Of a DNA stretch of 64,000 nt, positions 25,929 to 34,734 are shown piece after piece. The position numbers and the translations under genes are program-made. Below the pieces are notes generated by a model that worked only from the letters and a program-made list of their open reading frames with translations, ran no database searches and was not told the DNA's origin. Origin of the DNA: Algoriphagus pacificus (GTDB lineage: Bacteria > Bacteroidota > Bacteroidia > Cytophagales > Cyclobacteriaceae); NCBI RefSeq assembly GCF_017254845.1, contig NZ_JAFKCU010000001.1, forward strand, positions 641,048-705,047. Reading direction: 5' to 3'. Position 1 is the first letter of the stretch; every line of letters begins with the position of its first letter.

Positions 25929-27063
25929 ATACTTTTTTTTATTTTGTTTCTTACTTACTCTAGGTTGTTCCACAAAGGAAAATTCTAACGATTCGGGCAA
26001 AAATCCTGTCAAACTTTCCTATGAAATTGACACAGTTCAAATTGACTCGGGAGATGAGTTTCTGTTTTTAAAATATGATCTTCTTGATTCTGATCTCTCA
26101 AAAGATGGAAAATTATTCCTAAATGTTGACCAATTATCCAATCAAATAGAAATCATTGATCTTGAGAACCAGAGATTAATAGAGAAAATCCCATTCGAAA
26201 GAGAGGGACCAAATGGAGTTGGACCAGAGCATATTTCAAATTTTCAACTCTTGGAGAATGGAAATCTTTGCTTCTCTAATATTCATAAATTGACCATTCT
26301 AACTCCAGAACTCAAAATGGCTTCCAGCCAGTATTTTTATCCTGAATCATTCGAAGGTGATTCTCTTCCCGAAAAAGCAGAAATCCCAACGTTCTACGGA
26401 CAATTAAATAGTGATGGGTCAAAATTTGTTGGGTTTTACGATCTGTTTTGGGAAAACGAAATACTTGGAATAGCTATAATAGATCTTAAAACCGATCACC
26501 TGGATTTGATTCCCAATGATAAACTGGACTATTTAAAAGAATTGATTTATACCACTGTTTTTGAAAATGGCTCAAAAATTACTACCGGAGATGCCAAGTA
26601 TATAGATTACTTTGGAAATAAACTGATTATCAGTACCTCTGCCAAAAACGAGCTAGTGATCTATGATATGGAAAAAGATAGTCTTTGGACCAAATCATAC
26701 CAAAGTAAATTCACTTCAGATCTAAAAAAAGGGAGTTATAAAACTGAATCAAATTCTGATTTGGCATTGAAAATAAAAGACCAGGAAGTCTATTTTAATC
26801 ATCTGGTATATGATACTGAATCAGAACTTTTTTGGCGTTATAGCAGGGAATCCAAGTCCAACAATCCAGAATTTCCCGATTTCATATATGTTCTCACAGC
26901 ATTTGACAAAGAGCTGAATCAAATTCACGAGGAAAAATTGGATGTAGATTGGACACATAAACCCTCAATCAAGTTTATCAAAGATGGGATGCTATACACC
27001 TATATCAACCTAGAAGATGAATTGGGATTCCTGAGATTGAAACCGAAGCTAGAAAATGACTAA
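25921..27063 (+). CDS. Array lipoprotein 16 (DUF4221-like, subtype D), last copy
   Basis: 380 residues from MSKYFFLFCFLLTLGC (Cys16). The start ATG lies in the ATGAGTAA overlap with copy 15; a longer in-frame reading back into copy 15 is rejected. SYEIDTVQIDSGDEF, EREGPNGVGP and LFWRYSRESKSNNPEF are present. The tail reads EDELGFLRLKPKLEND, so its VNLEDELGF-like part is closer to the A/C tail than the other D copies are. It ends the array; degenerate intergenic repeats follow. Confidence 0.84.
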   Translation: MSKYFFLFCFLLTLGCSTKENSNDSGKNPVKLSYEIDTVQIDSGDEFLFLKYDLLDSDLSKDGKLFLNVDQLSNQIEIIDLENQRLIEKIPFEREGPNGVGPEHISNFQLLENGNLCFSNIHKLTILTPELKMASSQYFYPESFEGDSLPEKAEIPTFYGQLNSDGSKFVGFYDLFWENEILGIAIIDLKTDHLDLIPNDKLDYLKELIYTTVFENGSKITTGDAKYIDYFGNKLIISTSAKNELVIYDMEKDSLWTKSYQSKFTSDLKKGSYKTESNSDLALKIKDQEVYFNHLVYDTESELFWRYSRESKSNNPEFPDFIYVLTAFDKELNQIHEEKLDVDWTHKPSIKFIKDGMLYTYINLEDELGFLRLKPKLEND

Positions 27064-27076
27064 TGAAGATTTCCTT

Positions 27077-27150
27077 TCCCCGCTGATTCTCGCGGATAAA
27101 AGGCGCTAATTACACTGATTAATTTGTGCGGATATCTGCGGGAACATTAT
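27077..27150. repeat. Degenerate CGCTGATT/GCGGAT-type intergenic element
   Basis: The stretch opens CCCGCTGATTCTCGCGGAT and closes GTGCGGATATCTGCGGG, an imperfect inverted repeat around GCGCTAATTACACTGATTA. It resembles the loosely conserved 'CGCTGATTTTCGCAGATT' sequences common between Bacteroidota genes. It sits directly after the array and could fold to end its transcript, but there is no T-run. The rest of the gap (27151-27252) shows nothing recognisable. Confidence 0.5.
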
Positions 27151-27252
27151 ATAGGTGATTTCTCCTTGGGATCGAAATGCCCTAAAAGAAATTCTGATTT
27201 ACTGGTCACTGAGACTGCCCACTGATTACTCTTTCGAGCTTTTTCACTTTAT

Positions 27253-27272
27253 CCTTCTGACTTCTGACCTTC
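27253..27272. repeat. Short CTTCTGAC direct repeats
   Basis: Consecutive CTTCTGA/CTTCTGACC units lie between the lipoprotein array and the TRIC gene. A comparable CAGTATTCAGTTGTCAGTG tract lies at 27880-27898, on the other side of that gene and at the end of the methyltransferase gene. Both resemble simple intergenic tracts common in Bacteroidota. Confidence 0.35.
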
Positions 27273-27874
27273 TAATCCAATCTCGGCAGACTCAATTTAT
27301 ACTTCATGGAGATCATCCGAATACTAATCACCAAAGACATGGAGATCAACATATTATAATTCCGATCAACATCGAAATAATTCAAGACAACATATAAAAC
27401 CGCTCCTGCCAAGCAGGCTGAGGCATAAATCTCTTTTCTGAATAAAATCGGGATTTCATTGGTCAAAGTATCCCGAATCACTCCTCCCATCACAGCAGAA
27501 AACATCCCCATAATAGCTGCGATTTCCGGTCTGACGCCCAAGCTCAAAGCTTTCTCCACACCCAAGACAGTAAAAAATCCAATTCCAAGCGTATCAAATA
27601 AAAAGAAGGTTTTTCGAAGCTTACTAAGGAGGTTAGGAAATACAAATGCCGCCAATATTCCAACCAGAATAGCATACAAAAACTTCACATCTCCGATCCA
27701 AACCAAAGGATAGCTATCCAGTAAAATATCTCTCAAGGTTCCTCCACCTATTGCAGTAATAAATCCGGTAAAACCTGCTCCAAAAAGATCATGCTCCCGC
27801 TCTCGAACCGCCAAAGCCCCCGATATAGCAAAAACAAACGTCCCGACAAGTTCTAATCCGTATTGTAAATCCAT
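27272..27874 (-). CDS. UPF0126/TRIC-type membrane cation channel
   Basis: 200-residue membrane protein with about seven helices and two internally repeated halves. Each half carries the glycine-rich signature: GGGTLRDILLDSYP (about 43-56) and GGVIRDTLTNEIP (about 130-142). This matches the YadS/UPF0126 family, prokaryotic relatives of trimeric intracellular cation channels. The first half reads FAISGALAVREREHDLFGAG. A role in K+ or small-cation flux is known only for some relatives. Eleven bases separate it from the upstream methyltransferase gene on the same strand. Confidence 0.85.
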   Translation of the reverse strand: MDLQYGLELVGTFVFAISGALAVREREHDLFGAGFTGFITAIGGGTLRDILLDSYPLVWIGDVKFLYAILVGILAAFVFPNLLSKLRKTFFLFDTLGIGFFTVLGVEKALSLGVRPEIAAIMGMFSAVMGGVIRDTLTNEIPILFRKEIYASACLAGAVLYVVLNYFDVDRNYNMLISMSLVISIRMISMKYKLSLPRLD

Positions 27875-27885
27875 GTTCTCAGTAT

Positions 27886-28515
27886 TCAGTTGTCAGTGTA
27901 CTCTTTTTTCTTCATCACAAAAACTCCCATTTCCCGTTGTCCAAGTACTAAAACTGTCTTAGGGTTTTCAAGAAATTCCAATCCCATTTCCTGAAACTTA
28001 TCCACATGTTTTTGTTGCAACACAAATCGCTCGGATCCATCAGGAAGTAAATACCTGCTATCTCCCAATGATTCGGATTGCTCCAATATTCCGCCAAATC
28101 CTGTACACATCCGAAACCATAAAGTTCCTCCTGGTTTCAGCACCCGAAGCATGTCTTGGATCATTTCCCAGAAATTTTTTTCATCCTTTGCGAAATGCAG
28201 AACAGCCATGCAGATCACTGCATCAAAGGCTTCCTTGTGAAAAGGAATTTCCTCCAATTTTCCTACTTGAAACCGATGGGCATCATAGTTTGGCTTCAAA
28301 CTTTTAGCCATGTAACGACAGTATTGAACCGCAGTCTCATTTATGTCGATTCCAAAAACCTGATAGCCTGCATTGATAAAGTAAACGGCATTTCGCCCTT
28401 CTCCACATCCAGCATCCAGGATTTTCATCTCTTTGGTAAATCGCCCCTTCAGGATCTGATCCAAAAGGTAGATATCCACATTTCCCAGTAGCTTATTTAA
28501 TTCAGTTATTTCCAT
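27886..28515 (-). CDS. Class I SAM-dependent methyltransferase
   Basis: 209 residues with the SAM-binding glycine loop ILDAGCGEGRNAVYF (32-46), the acidic motif II VFGIDINE after it, and motif IV/V regions AVICMAVLHFAKDEKNF and VLKPGGTLWFRM. This is a Methyltransf_11/25-like enzyme related to tellurite-resistance TehB-type proteins in layout. The substrate is unknown. The start overlaps the end of the patatin gene by 14 bases. The 3' end runs into a CAGT-rich tract, so the last few codons may be recent. Confidence 0.82.
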   Translation of the reverse strand: MEITELNKLLGNVDIYLLDQILKGRFTKEMKILDAGCGEGRNAVYFINAGYQVFGIDINETAVQYCRYMAKSLKPNYDAHRFQVGKLEEIPFHKEAFDAVICMAVLHFAKDEKNFWEMIQDMLRVLKPGGTLWFRMCTGFGGILEQSESLGDSRYLLPDGSERFVLQQKHVDKFQEMGLEFLENPKTVLVLGQREMGVFVMKKKEYTDN

Positions 28516-29413
28516 TTTCCCATTGGTCTAAGGCTTTCGCCGCTTTTAGCCTTCCGATTTCTATCAATTCTGCTGCCCGATGGAATTCCAAAGTTCCGGC
28601 TTGATTCCTCGCAATCTGAACTGTCACATCCACAGGGTATTTTTCAATCAACAAAGAACAAAACCGATCCTGAAGCAAGTCAAAAGATCGTGTCATTAAA
28701 TTGATCGAACTCATGGATGTAACCTTCTCTGGTTTTACTTGCTCTGGAAAATATTCCCTCATTTTGTTTCTGTATTCCTTAAGCCAACCTGGCAAAGAAA
28801 TTAAGCGATGGCCCTCTGCGTCTTTTTTTGGAGGAGCCACCAGTTCAGAATCAGTAGCATTCAAACCCACTACCAGCAGCAAATTATCACCTGGATCTTG
28901 AAGCAAAGAAATCGGAACAGGATTCAAAACTCCTCCATCAATCAATTCCTGATGATTTATCCGCGCTGGCTGAAAAACGGTCGGAATACTACCAGATGCA
29001 CGAATGGCGGCATAAAGACTTCCAGATCTAAAAATGACCTCTTCACCCGAGCGATAATCCACTGCATTACATGAAAAAGCTACATCCAAATCTTCTATTT
29101 GGCAGTCTTTGATGACTTTTTTCAAAGCATTATACACTTTTTCACCTTTGATAAATCCTCTACTAGAAAAAGTGAAATCCATCAAAGAAAAAACATCCAC
29201 TCGATCCAAATGACAAATCCAGTCCTTGAAGATTTCCAACTTTCCGGCAGCATACATTCCTCCCACTAAAGCCCCAGCAGAACAGCCCGCGATTTCTTTG
29301 ATTTCATATCCTCGATTCTCAAGTTCCTCAATCACTCCCACGTGCGCTAATCCCCTTGCGCCACCGCTGCTCAAAACCAAGGAAACAGATTTTCTTTCTG
29401 ACATTTTTTTCAA
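28502..29413 (-). CDS. Patatin-like phospholipase
   Basis: 303-residue lipid acyl hydrolase of the RssA/patatin type. The oxyanion hole is GGARG (17-21). The nucleophile elbow is GCSAG (43-47) with Ser45, and the catalytic aspartate is in DGG (159-161). There is no signal peptide, so it is probably cytoplasmic. A second ATG three codons in (MSERKSV) is an equally good start. It overlaps the methyltransferase gene and is divergent from the VOC gene with a 50-base gap. Confidence 0.88.
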   Translation of the reverse strand: MKKMSERKSVSLVLSSGGARGLAHVGVIEELENRGYEIKEIAGCSAGALVGGMYAAGKLEIFKDWICHLDRVDVFSLMDFTFSSRGFIKGEKVYNALKKVIKDCQIEDLDVAFSCNAVDYRSGEEVIFRSGSLYAAIRASGSIPTVFQPARINHQELIDGGVLNPVPISLLQDPGDNLLLVVGLNATDSELVAPPKKDAEGHRLISLPGWLKEYRNKMREYFPEQVKPEKVTSMSSINLMTRSFDLLQDRFCSLLIEKYPVDVTVQIARNQAGTLEFHRAAELIEIGRLKAAKALDQWENGNN

Positions 29414-29463
29414 GGAATAATAAAGTAAATTGGACCTGAAAATTTCAAACGAAAGTACGCATT

Positions 29464-29886
29464 ATGAGCCAATTTAAACCCTTTCATCTGGCTTTCCCAA
29501 TCAGGGATATCGAAGAAACCAGAGCATTTTACGGCGATTTACTAGGCTGCGATATCGGCAGGAGCACTGATAAATGGATTGATTTCAACTTCTTTGGACA
29601 TCAACTTTCTGCCCACATCAAACCTGAGGAATTAGCCTTGGCCAAAACAAATGCAGTAGATGGCAAAAACGTGCCTGTGCGCCACTTTGGAGCTATTTTA
29701 CCTTGGGAAGAATGGCATGATTTGGCTGATAAACTGAAAGCTCATGGAATAGAATTCGTCATCGAACCTTACATTCGTTTTAAAGGCGAAGTAGGCGAGC
29801 AGGCAACCATGTTTTTCCTGGATCCTTGTGGAAATGCATTGGAATTCAAATCGTTTCAAGACCCAAGCCAGATTTTCGCAAAGTAA
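29464..29886 (+). CDS. VOC/glyoxalase-family protein
   Basis: 140 residues in one vicinal-oxygen-chelate module: [20 protein letters not shown] at the start, an HFG strand in the middle, and [15 protein letters not shown] at the end, which supplies the usual metal-ligand glutamate. It is close to dioxygenase-like VOC proteins of unknown substrate. The stop is 12 bases before the TTG start of the AONS-like gene, so the two are probably co-transcribed. Confidence 0.82.
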   Translation: MSQFKPFHLAFPIRDIEETRAFYGDLLGCDIGRSTDKWIDFNFFGHQLSAHIKPEELALAKTNAVDGKNVPVRHFGAILPWEEWHDLADKLKAHGIEFVIEPYIRFKGEVGEQATMFFLDPCGNALEFKSFQDPSQIFAK

Positions 29887-29898
29887 ACCCTCAAGTCT

Positions 29899-30960
29899 TT
29901 GAATACTTTTTCGCTGGATAGTAAAATAGACAGAACCCTAACAGTAAAAGGTAAAATTTACCATTACTTCAGTGGTACTTCTTACCTCGGTATCGGCCAA
30001 TCTCCTGAATTTCAGGAAGAGTTGATTCGGGGAATGGAACAATATGGGCTAAACCATGGCTTGAGTCGAATCAACAATGTAAGGCTCTCTATCTACGAAA
30101 AGTTTGAAGAAGCTTTTGCCAAACAAGCTGAAGCGGAAAATGCCATTGTGATGAGCAGTGGCTACTTGGCAGGAATGACAGCCCTCCAATACCTATCTGA
30201 TAAATGCGATCAAATTTGGGTAGCCCCTGATACTCACCCCGCGATTTTGCCTTTGGATCTCAAACCAGATCCAAAAACCAGTTTTGACTCCTGGATGCAA
30301 TCCTGCTTGGAAAAATCTCGGAAAATGCCTTCCCAAAAAATCCTGATTTTAGGAAATGCAGTAAATCCAATGATTCCTGAAATCCATTCTTACGATTGGG
30401 TTGCGCAGCTGGCAGAAAAACACGAGGTCACCTTGTTGATTGATGATAGCCATGCATTTGGAGTCATTGGGAAAAGTGTTTTTGGAACCTATTACCAATG
30501 GAAAGATTTACCGATTAATTTGCTGGTCTCTGGATCCCTGGGAAAAGGCTTAGGCCTTCCCGCTGGAATTATCCTTTGCAATGAAAAAACAGCCGAAAAC
30601 ATCCGGAAACTTCCCATCTATGGAGGAGCTTCTCCTTGTCCACCCGCCTATTTACATGCTTTTTTGAAATCAAAGGAGCTATATAGGGAGCAAAAAAGCC
30701 GTTTGATGCAGCTCATCAAATACTTTGAGAAAAAGAATGAAATCCCAGAGCATATCTATGGGATTAAAAATTATCCTGTATTCTCATATCGTCCTGAAAC
30801 TTGGGTAGAAAAGTTGGAAGCAAAAAAAATCATTACCTCCTCATTTCCCTATCCGACTTCAAAAGATAAATCAGTCAACCGGATCATACTTTCATCCTTT
30901 CACACAGCAGAGGATATTGATTCACTTTGGGCCCATATCAAAGAAATCTATCAAAGATGA
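29899..30960 (+). CDS. AONS-like PLP-dependent aminotransferase/acyltransferase
   Basis: 353-residue fold-type I PLP enzyme of the 8-amino-7-oxononanoate synthase / 2-amino-3-ketobutyrate CoA ligase group. The cofactor motif is DDSHAFG (182-188). The PLP lysine is K216 in SGSLGKGLGLPAG. YFSGTSYLGIG and GLSRINN match the family N-terminus. It starts with TTG, since the first in-frame ATG is 45 codons further in and would remove conserved sequence. No other biotin genes are here, so its acyl-CoA partner is unclear. The stop overlaps the next gene's start (ATGA). Confidence 0.82.
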   Translation: MNTFSLDSKIDRTLTVKGKIYHYFSGTSYLGIGQSPEFQEELIRGMEQYGLNHGLSRINNVRLSIYEKFEEAFAKQAEAENAIVMSSGYLAGMTALQYLSDKCDQIWVAPDTHPAILPLDLKPDPKTSFDSWMQSCLEKSRKMPSQKILILGNAVNPMIPEIHSYDWVAQLAEKHEVTLLIDDSHAFGVIGKSVFGTYYQWKDLPINLLVSGSLGKGLGLPAGIILCNEKTAENIRKLPIYGGASPCPPAYLHAFLKSKELYREQKSRLMQLIKYFEKKNEIPEHIYGIKNYPVFSYRPETWVEKLEAKKIITSSFPYPTSKDKSVNRIILSSFHTAEDIDSLWAHIKEIYQR

Positions 30961-32189
30961 AATCCTTTTTATATTACTTATCCACATTCCTAATCCTAGT
31001 TTCTTGCCAGCCAAAAGATCCAATACCTTTTGAGGATGGACTAGAAAAATACCCGACTTTACAAAAAGTCTTATCAAATCCTGATGAATACAAAGTTCAG
31101 ATTCTATACACTCAGATCGATCGAAATGAACATGGAAACCCTATGTTTACGGATTATTTTTTTCATCTGAATGATTCACTTTATTATTATCCTGCTTCTA
31201 CTGTTAAGCTCCCGGTTGCTTTGCTAGCATTGGAATGGCTGGAAGAACAGGCTGTGGATAACTTAACAAAAGAAAGTATTTTATTGATAGATTCTGTTCG
31301 ACCATCCCAGGTTCCCGCTCTTGTGGATAACTCCTCTAAAGACTCTCTACCAAGTATCGCCCATTACATCAAGAAAATCCTGATTGTTTCTGACAATGAT
31401 GCCTATAACCGGCTTTACGAAGTGCTTGGCTTAGATTATATCAATAAAAAACTTCAGGATAAAGGACTGGTTAACAGTGTAATAAGTCAGAGATTGAGTT
31501 TTCCAATTAGTGCTGAAGAAAACAGATATTTCAATCCTTTAAAATTTGTGGATAAGTCAGGAAATATTTTGCTTGAATTACCGGAGAGACATACTGATCG
31601 AGACTATAAAGTTCCGGGTGATCCAAAAATCGGGAAAGCACATATAGTGAATGATTCCTTGGTTCATGGGCCCATGGATTTTACTTACAAAAACAAATTT
31701 CCACTCAGTGAATTACACGGTGTAGTACAACGGATCATCTTTCCTTATTCCTTTACCGAATCTGAGCGTTTTAACATTTCTGAAGAGAATAGAAAATTTG
31801 TTTTGAAGTCCATGAGTACACTTCCAAGAGAAAGTGATTATCCAAGTTATCCACAACCTGAATACTACGATTCATACTCGAAGTTTTTCAAGTTTGGAGC
31901 AGACACCAGTCAAATTCCAGAGCAGTTTCGGATTTTCAATAAGACTGGTTGGTCCTATGGATTCTTGATCGACGGCTCCTATTTTGTGGACTATAAAAAC
32001 AACATAGAATTTTTCGTCTCAGCTGTTGTCTACGCTAATGAAAACGAAACGCTCAACGATAACAATTATCAATTCGAAGAAATAGGAAAACCATTTTTTG
32101 CAGAGTTGGGTGAATATCTCTACCAACTTGAATTGCAAAGAAAGAAGACAATACAGTCTGATTTGAGTTCGGTCAAGTTTAGTTACTAA
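30957..32189 (+). CDS. Class-A beta-lactamase-like serine hydrolase lipoprotein
   Basis: 410-residue lipoprotein with lipobox LVSC (Cys17). The penicillin-recognising motifs are all visible: STVK with Ser81 and Lys84, SDN at 145-147, and KTG in FNKTGWSYGF near 320. It is longer than true class-A beta-lactamases, and I do not see the Glu166 ExxLN motif. A peptidoglycan or other ester/amide hydrolase is as likely as drug resistance. The 4-base overlap with the AONS-like gene implies translational coupling. Confidence 0.8.
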   Translation: MKSFLYYLSTFLILVSCQPKDPIPFEDGLEKYPTLQKVLSNPDEYKVQILYTQIDRNEHGNPMFTDYFFHLNDSLYYYPASTVKLPVALLALEWLEEQAVDNLTKESILLIDSVRPSQVPALVDNSSKDSLPSIAHYIKKILIVSDNDAYNRLYEVLGLDYINKKLQDKGLVNSVISQRLSFPISAEENRYFNPLKFVDKSGNILLELPERHTDRDYKVPGDPKIGKAHIVNDSLVHGPMDFTYKNKFPLSELHGVVQRIIFPYSFTESERFNISEENRKFVLKSMSTLPRESDYPSYPQPEYYDSYSKFFKFGADTSQIPEQFRIFNKTGWSYGFLIDGSYFVDYKNNIEFFVSAVVYANENETLNDNNYQFEEIGKPFFAELGEYLYQLELQRKKTIQSDLSSVKFSY

Positions 32190-32226
32190 AAATGAATAGC
32201 TACTTTTTGCGCGAATCAATAAATCA

Positions 32227-33660
32227 TTAGGCCCACTTTTTCATTTCAATCATTGCATGTGGATAAGTCTTGCCCAATTCTATTTTCATCTTTTTGAGTT
32301 CGGAGGAATTTAACTCCTCTGGCTGATGGATGTCAAAACCCTTGATGGCTGCTAATTCTGGAATCCAAGCCCTCACAAAATCCCCATTCTTATCATAGTT
32401 TTTTGCCTGATTCAAAATGTTGAAATATCGGTTTTCTCTAGGGTCATTTCCAACCCCTGCCACATACATCCAATTCCCCCAATTGGAGCAAACATCGTAA
32501 TCGATCAATTTGCTTTCGAAGTAACTCGCTCCCCAAGTCCAGTCGATTCCCAGATCATTGACCAAAAAGCTTGCAACGTTTTGCCTTCCCCGATTGGACA
32601 TAAAACCTGATTGATTCAGCTCTCGCATATTTGCGTCAACAAAAGGAATTCCTGTTTTACCCTCACACCAGAGAGCAAACTGTTCCTGATCCCTATTCCA
32701 ACTATCAACCTGATTTTTGATTCCTGAAATGTGGAAAACCTGATCTCCATGCTTCTTACAGATGAAGCGGAAATAATCTCTCCAAAGCAATTCGAAAATC
32801 AGCCAATAGGTGCTGTCATTCTTTTTTCGCTCTTTCTCATACCGCTTCACTTCATAATAAATTGTCCTTGGGGAGAGACATCCCAAAGCCAACCAAGCTG
32901 AAAACCTTGAGCTGAAATCAGTCCCTAAAAGACCATTTCGGGTCTGTTTGTAATTTTTCAGTAAGTCATCATCCCAAAAATAGGATTGGAGTCGCCGCAA
33001 ACCGGCACGTTCCCCTCCAACTAACCCTATAACAGAACGCGAGGTCTGCTTTGCTTCCTCCAATCCAAATTGACTTAATTCTGGGATATCCCCTGCACTG
33101 AAAATCACCTCAGTACCAGGATATGAAACAGTAAGAGGGCTTGGTATTTCAGCCCTTACTTCTGACATTTTTTCTACAGACTTTCTAAACTGAGTAAAAA
33201 CTTCAGGAAGTTGGTTAATGGGAAAAGGGAGATCATCTAAATGATAAAGGGTACTTTGCCAAAAACTTTCTGTGACTATCCCCTTGGTCCAAGCAGCGGA
33301 TTCCAGTGAGTTATCCACATTTCTCTCCTCTGAAGTAACTTCCTTTGAAAAGTAAATCGCTTCGACTTCGTATTTTTCCGCTAATTGCAAAAGCTCTTCT
33401 TCCGGCTTGCCTTCCAGAATTATCAATTCTGCTCCTAATTCCCGTAGATTTTCCCTCAAATCTGTAACTGCCTCCACCAAAAAGCGTGTTCGATGCAAAC
33501 CTGTTTTGGGAATCCCCAACTCAGTTTGCTCAAACATACGTGGATCAAAGCAGTAGACCGGGAGTATCTCCTTTCCACTTTGGATAGCTTTGCTGAGAGT
33601 GACATTATCTCTAACTCTCAAATCATTCCGAAACCAAACGATCACTCGATTAAACTTCAT
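32227..33660 (-). CDS. DASH-type cryptochrome/photolyase
   Basis: 477-residue flavoprotein. The N-terminal photolyase alpha/beta domain starts VIVWFRNDLRVRDN. The DASH hallmark FPINQLPEVFTQFRKSVE is at about 148-165. The FAD domain contains WRDYFRFICKKHG, FVDANMRELNQSGFMSNRGR and RYFNILNQAKNYD. DASH proteins repair UV lesions mainly in single-stranded DNA and may sense blue light. It is convergent with the beta-lactamase-like gene. It adds a second light-related protein to the window but is 25 kb from the carotenoid locus. Confidence 0.9.
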   Translation of the reverse strand: MKFNRVIVWFRNDLRVRDNVTLSKAIQSGKEILPVYCFDPRMFEQTELGIPKTGLHRTRFLVEAVTDLRENLRELGAELIILEGKPEEELLQLAEKYEVEAIYFSKEVTSEERNVDNSLESAAWTKGIVTESFWQSTLYHLDDLPFPINQLPEVFTQFRKSVEKMSEVRAEIPSPLTVSYPGTEVIFSAGDIPELSQFGLEEAKQTSRSVIGLVGGERAGLRRLQSYFWDDDLLKNYKQTRNGLLGTDFSSRFSAWLALGCLSPRTIYYEVKRYEKERKKNDSTYWLIFELLWRDYFRFICKKHGDQVFHISGIKNQVDSWNRDQEQFALWCEGKTGIPFVDANMRELNQSGFMSNRGRQNVASFLVNDLGIDWTWGASYFESKLIDYDVCSNWGNWMYVAGVGNDPRENRYFNILNQAKNYDKNGDFVRAWIPELAAIKGFDIHQPEELNSSELKKMKIELGKTYPHAMIEMKKWA

Positions 33661-33842
33661 GACCTTCCAACAGCCTGTTTAATCCAAGTGTTTTAGGTTT
33701 TAGTGGAAAAAATACTGAAGGCAATGCTCAGAACTCGATTTTTAAGCCATTTTGGTAGTTGAACTATTATAATTAGACCTACCGAATCAGAAAATTTTGT
33801 GATAACTATGTAATCTGAAAAGCATTGCTCTGCGTCCGGTTT

Positions 33843-34109
33843 ATGAAAAATAAAAACTCAAAGTCTCCCTCGAAGCCCCAAAAAATCCCTTTTATCTATC
33901 GATCATTTTTCTTTTTCTGGTTGGCAGTGGTTTTACCAGCATGTACTTTGGCACTGATGATTACCAAATTATATTATAATAATACCCTCAATTGGGAGCC
34001 GCTAAAAAACCCAAACACCTGGTTTTACTTTCTTCTGATTCAGGTATTTGCAGGCTTCTTTACTTATCTGTGGGTTTATCGTGTGAAAGCCAAATTTTAT
34101 AAAAATTAG
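33843..34109 (+). CDS. Small two-helix membrane protein, unknown function
   Basis: 88 residues: a basic N-terminus (KNKNSKSPSKPQK), one hydrophobic helix at about 20-42 (FFFFWLAVVLPACTLALMI), a short loop with NTLNWEPLKNPNTW, and a second helix at about 60-80. I do not recognise the family. The ATG six codons downstream of the longest reading is preferred. Convergent with the DUF1684 gene. The upstream 180 bases (33661-33842) show no other gene or clear promoter. Confidence 0.55.
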   Translation: MKNKNSKSPSKPQKIPFIYRSFFFFWLAVVLPACTLALMITKLYYNNTLNWEPLKNPNTWFYFLLIQVFAGFFTYLWVYRVKAKFYKN

Positions 34110-34125
34110 AAGATCCTCCCGAAGA

Positions 34126-34734
34126 TCATTTTTTAAGCGAATAAGTCACACCAGCGCGAACAGCCAATTTTAGGTCATTTTCTTTTGGTGGAATCGGGCA
34201 AGAGTATTTCGAAGCATAGGCACAATAGGGATTGTAAGCCTTATTAAAATCAAGCACAATCGTATCTCCAGCTGGAATTGTCAGATCTAAATATCTGCCT
34301 CCACCATAAGTTTCACTGCCATTGGTCAGGTCGGTAAAAGGTAAAAACAGGTAATCCTTGTATTTTTCTTGAGTCCTCAATCTATGGCTTTGGTAGATAT
34401 GTAATTGATATTCTTTTCCTTCGAAAGTAAAAGTTGCTACTCCATAGATATCATAGTCTTGCAGTTGATTCGCAGTTGTTTTCATTTGAAATAAGCCTTG
34501 AGGAGGCAATTTTTCAAATTTTGCTACGACTCGATATTTTTCATCAACAGGGAAAAAAGGTAGTCCTTCAAATGCCTTTATTTCTTTTTCCGTCAAAGGT
34601 GACTCTTCAGGGTTTTTATATTCTTCATTAAGCTCCTTTTGAAAATCACGAATGGATTTTTCATAATCCTGGGCAAAGGAAAATGCAGTGCTACAAACAA
34701 ATGCAATAGACAGAAGGAAAAATTTCTTTTTCAT
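34126..34734 (-). CDS. DUF1684-like secreted protein
   Basis: 202 residues beginning with a signal peptide (FFLLSIAFVCSTAFSFA). The mature part resembles DUF1684: FEGLPFFPVDEKYRVVAKF, YQSHRLRTQEKYKDYLFLPF, ETYGGGRYLDLTIP, and the end YNPYCAYASKYSCPIPPKEN. These motifs define the family, whose biochemical role is not known to me. The paired cysteines in CAY..C may matter. It is probably periplasmic. Confidence 0.8.
   Translation of the reverse strand: MKKKFFLLSIAFVCSTAFSFAQDYEKSIRDFQKELNEEYKNPEESPLTEKEIKAFEGLPFFPVDEKYRVVAKFEKLPPQGLFQMKTTANQLQDYDIYGVATFTFEGKEYQLHIYQSHRLRTQEKYKDYLFLPFTDLTNGSETYGGGRYLDLTIPAGDTIVLDFNKAYNPYCAYASKYSCPIPPKENDLKLAVRAGVTYSLKK

Noticed and set aside
8644-27063. Array read as an integron or a CRISPR-like/mobile cassette array
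   Set aside because: There are no attC-like sites between genes, no integrase or transposase, and no short regular spacers. Repeats are whole genes.
34110-34125. GATC...GATC hairpin between the convergent genes at 34 kb as a terminator
   Set aside because: The stem is only 4 bp and too weak.
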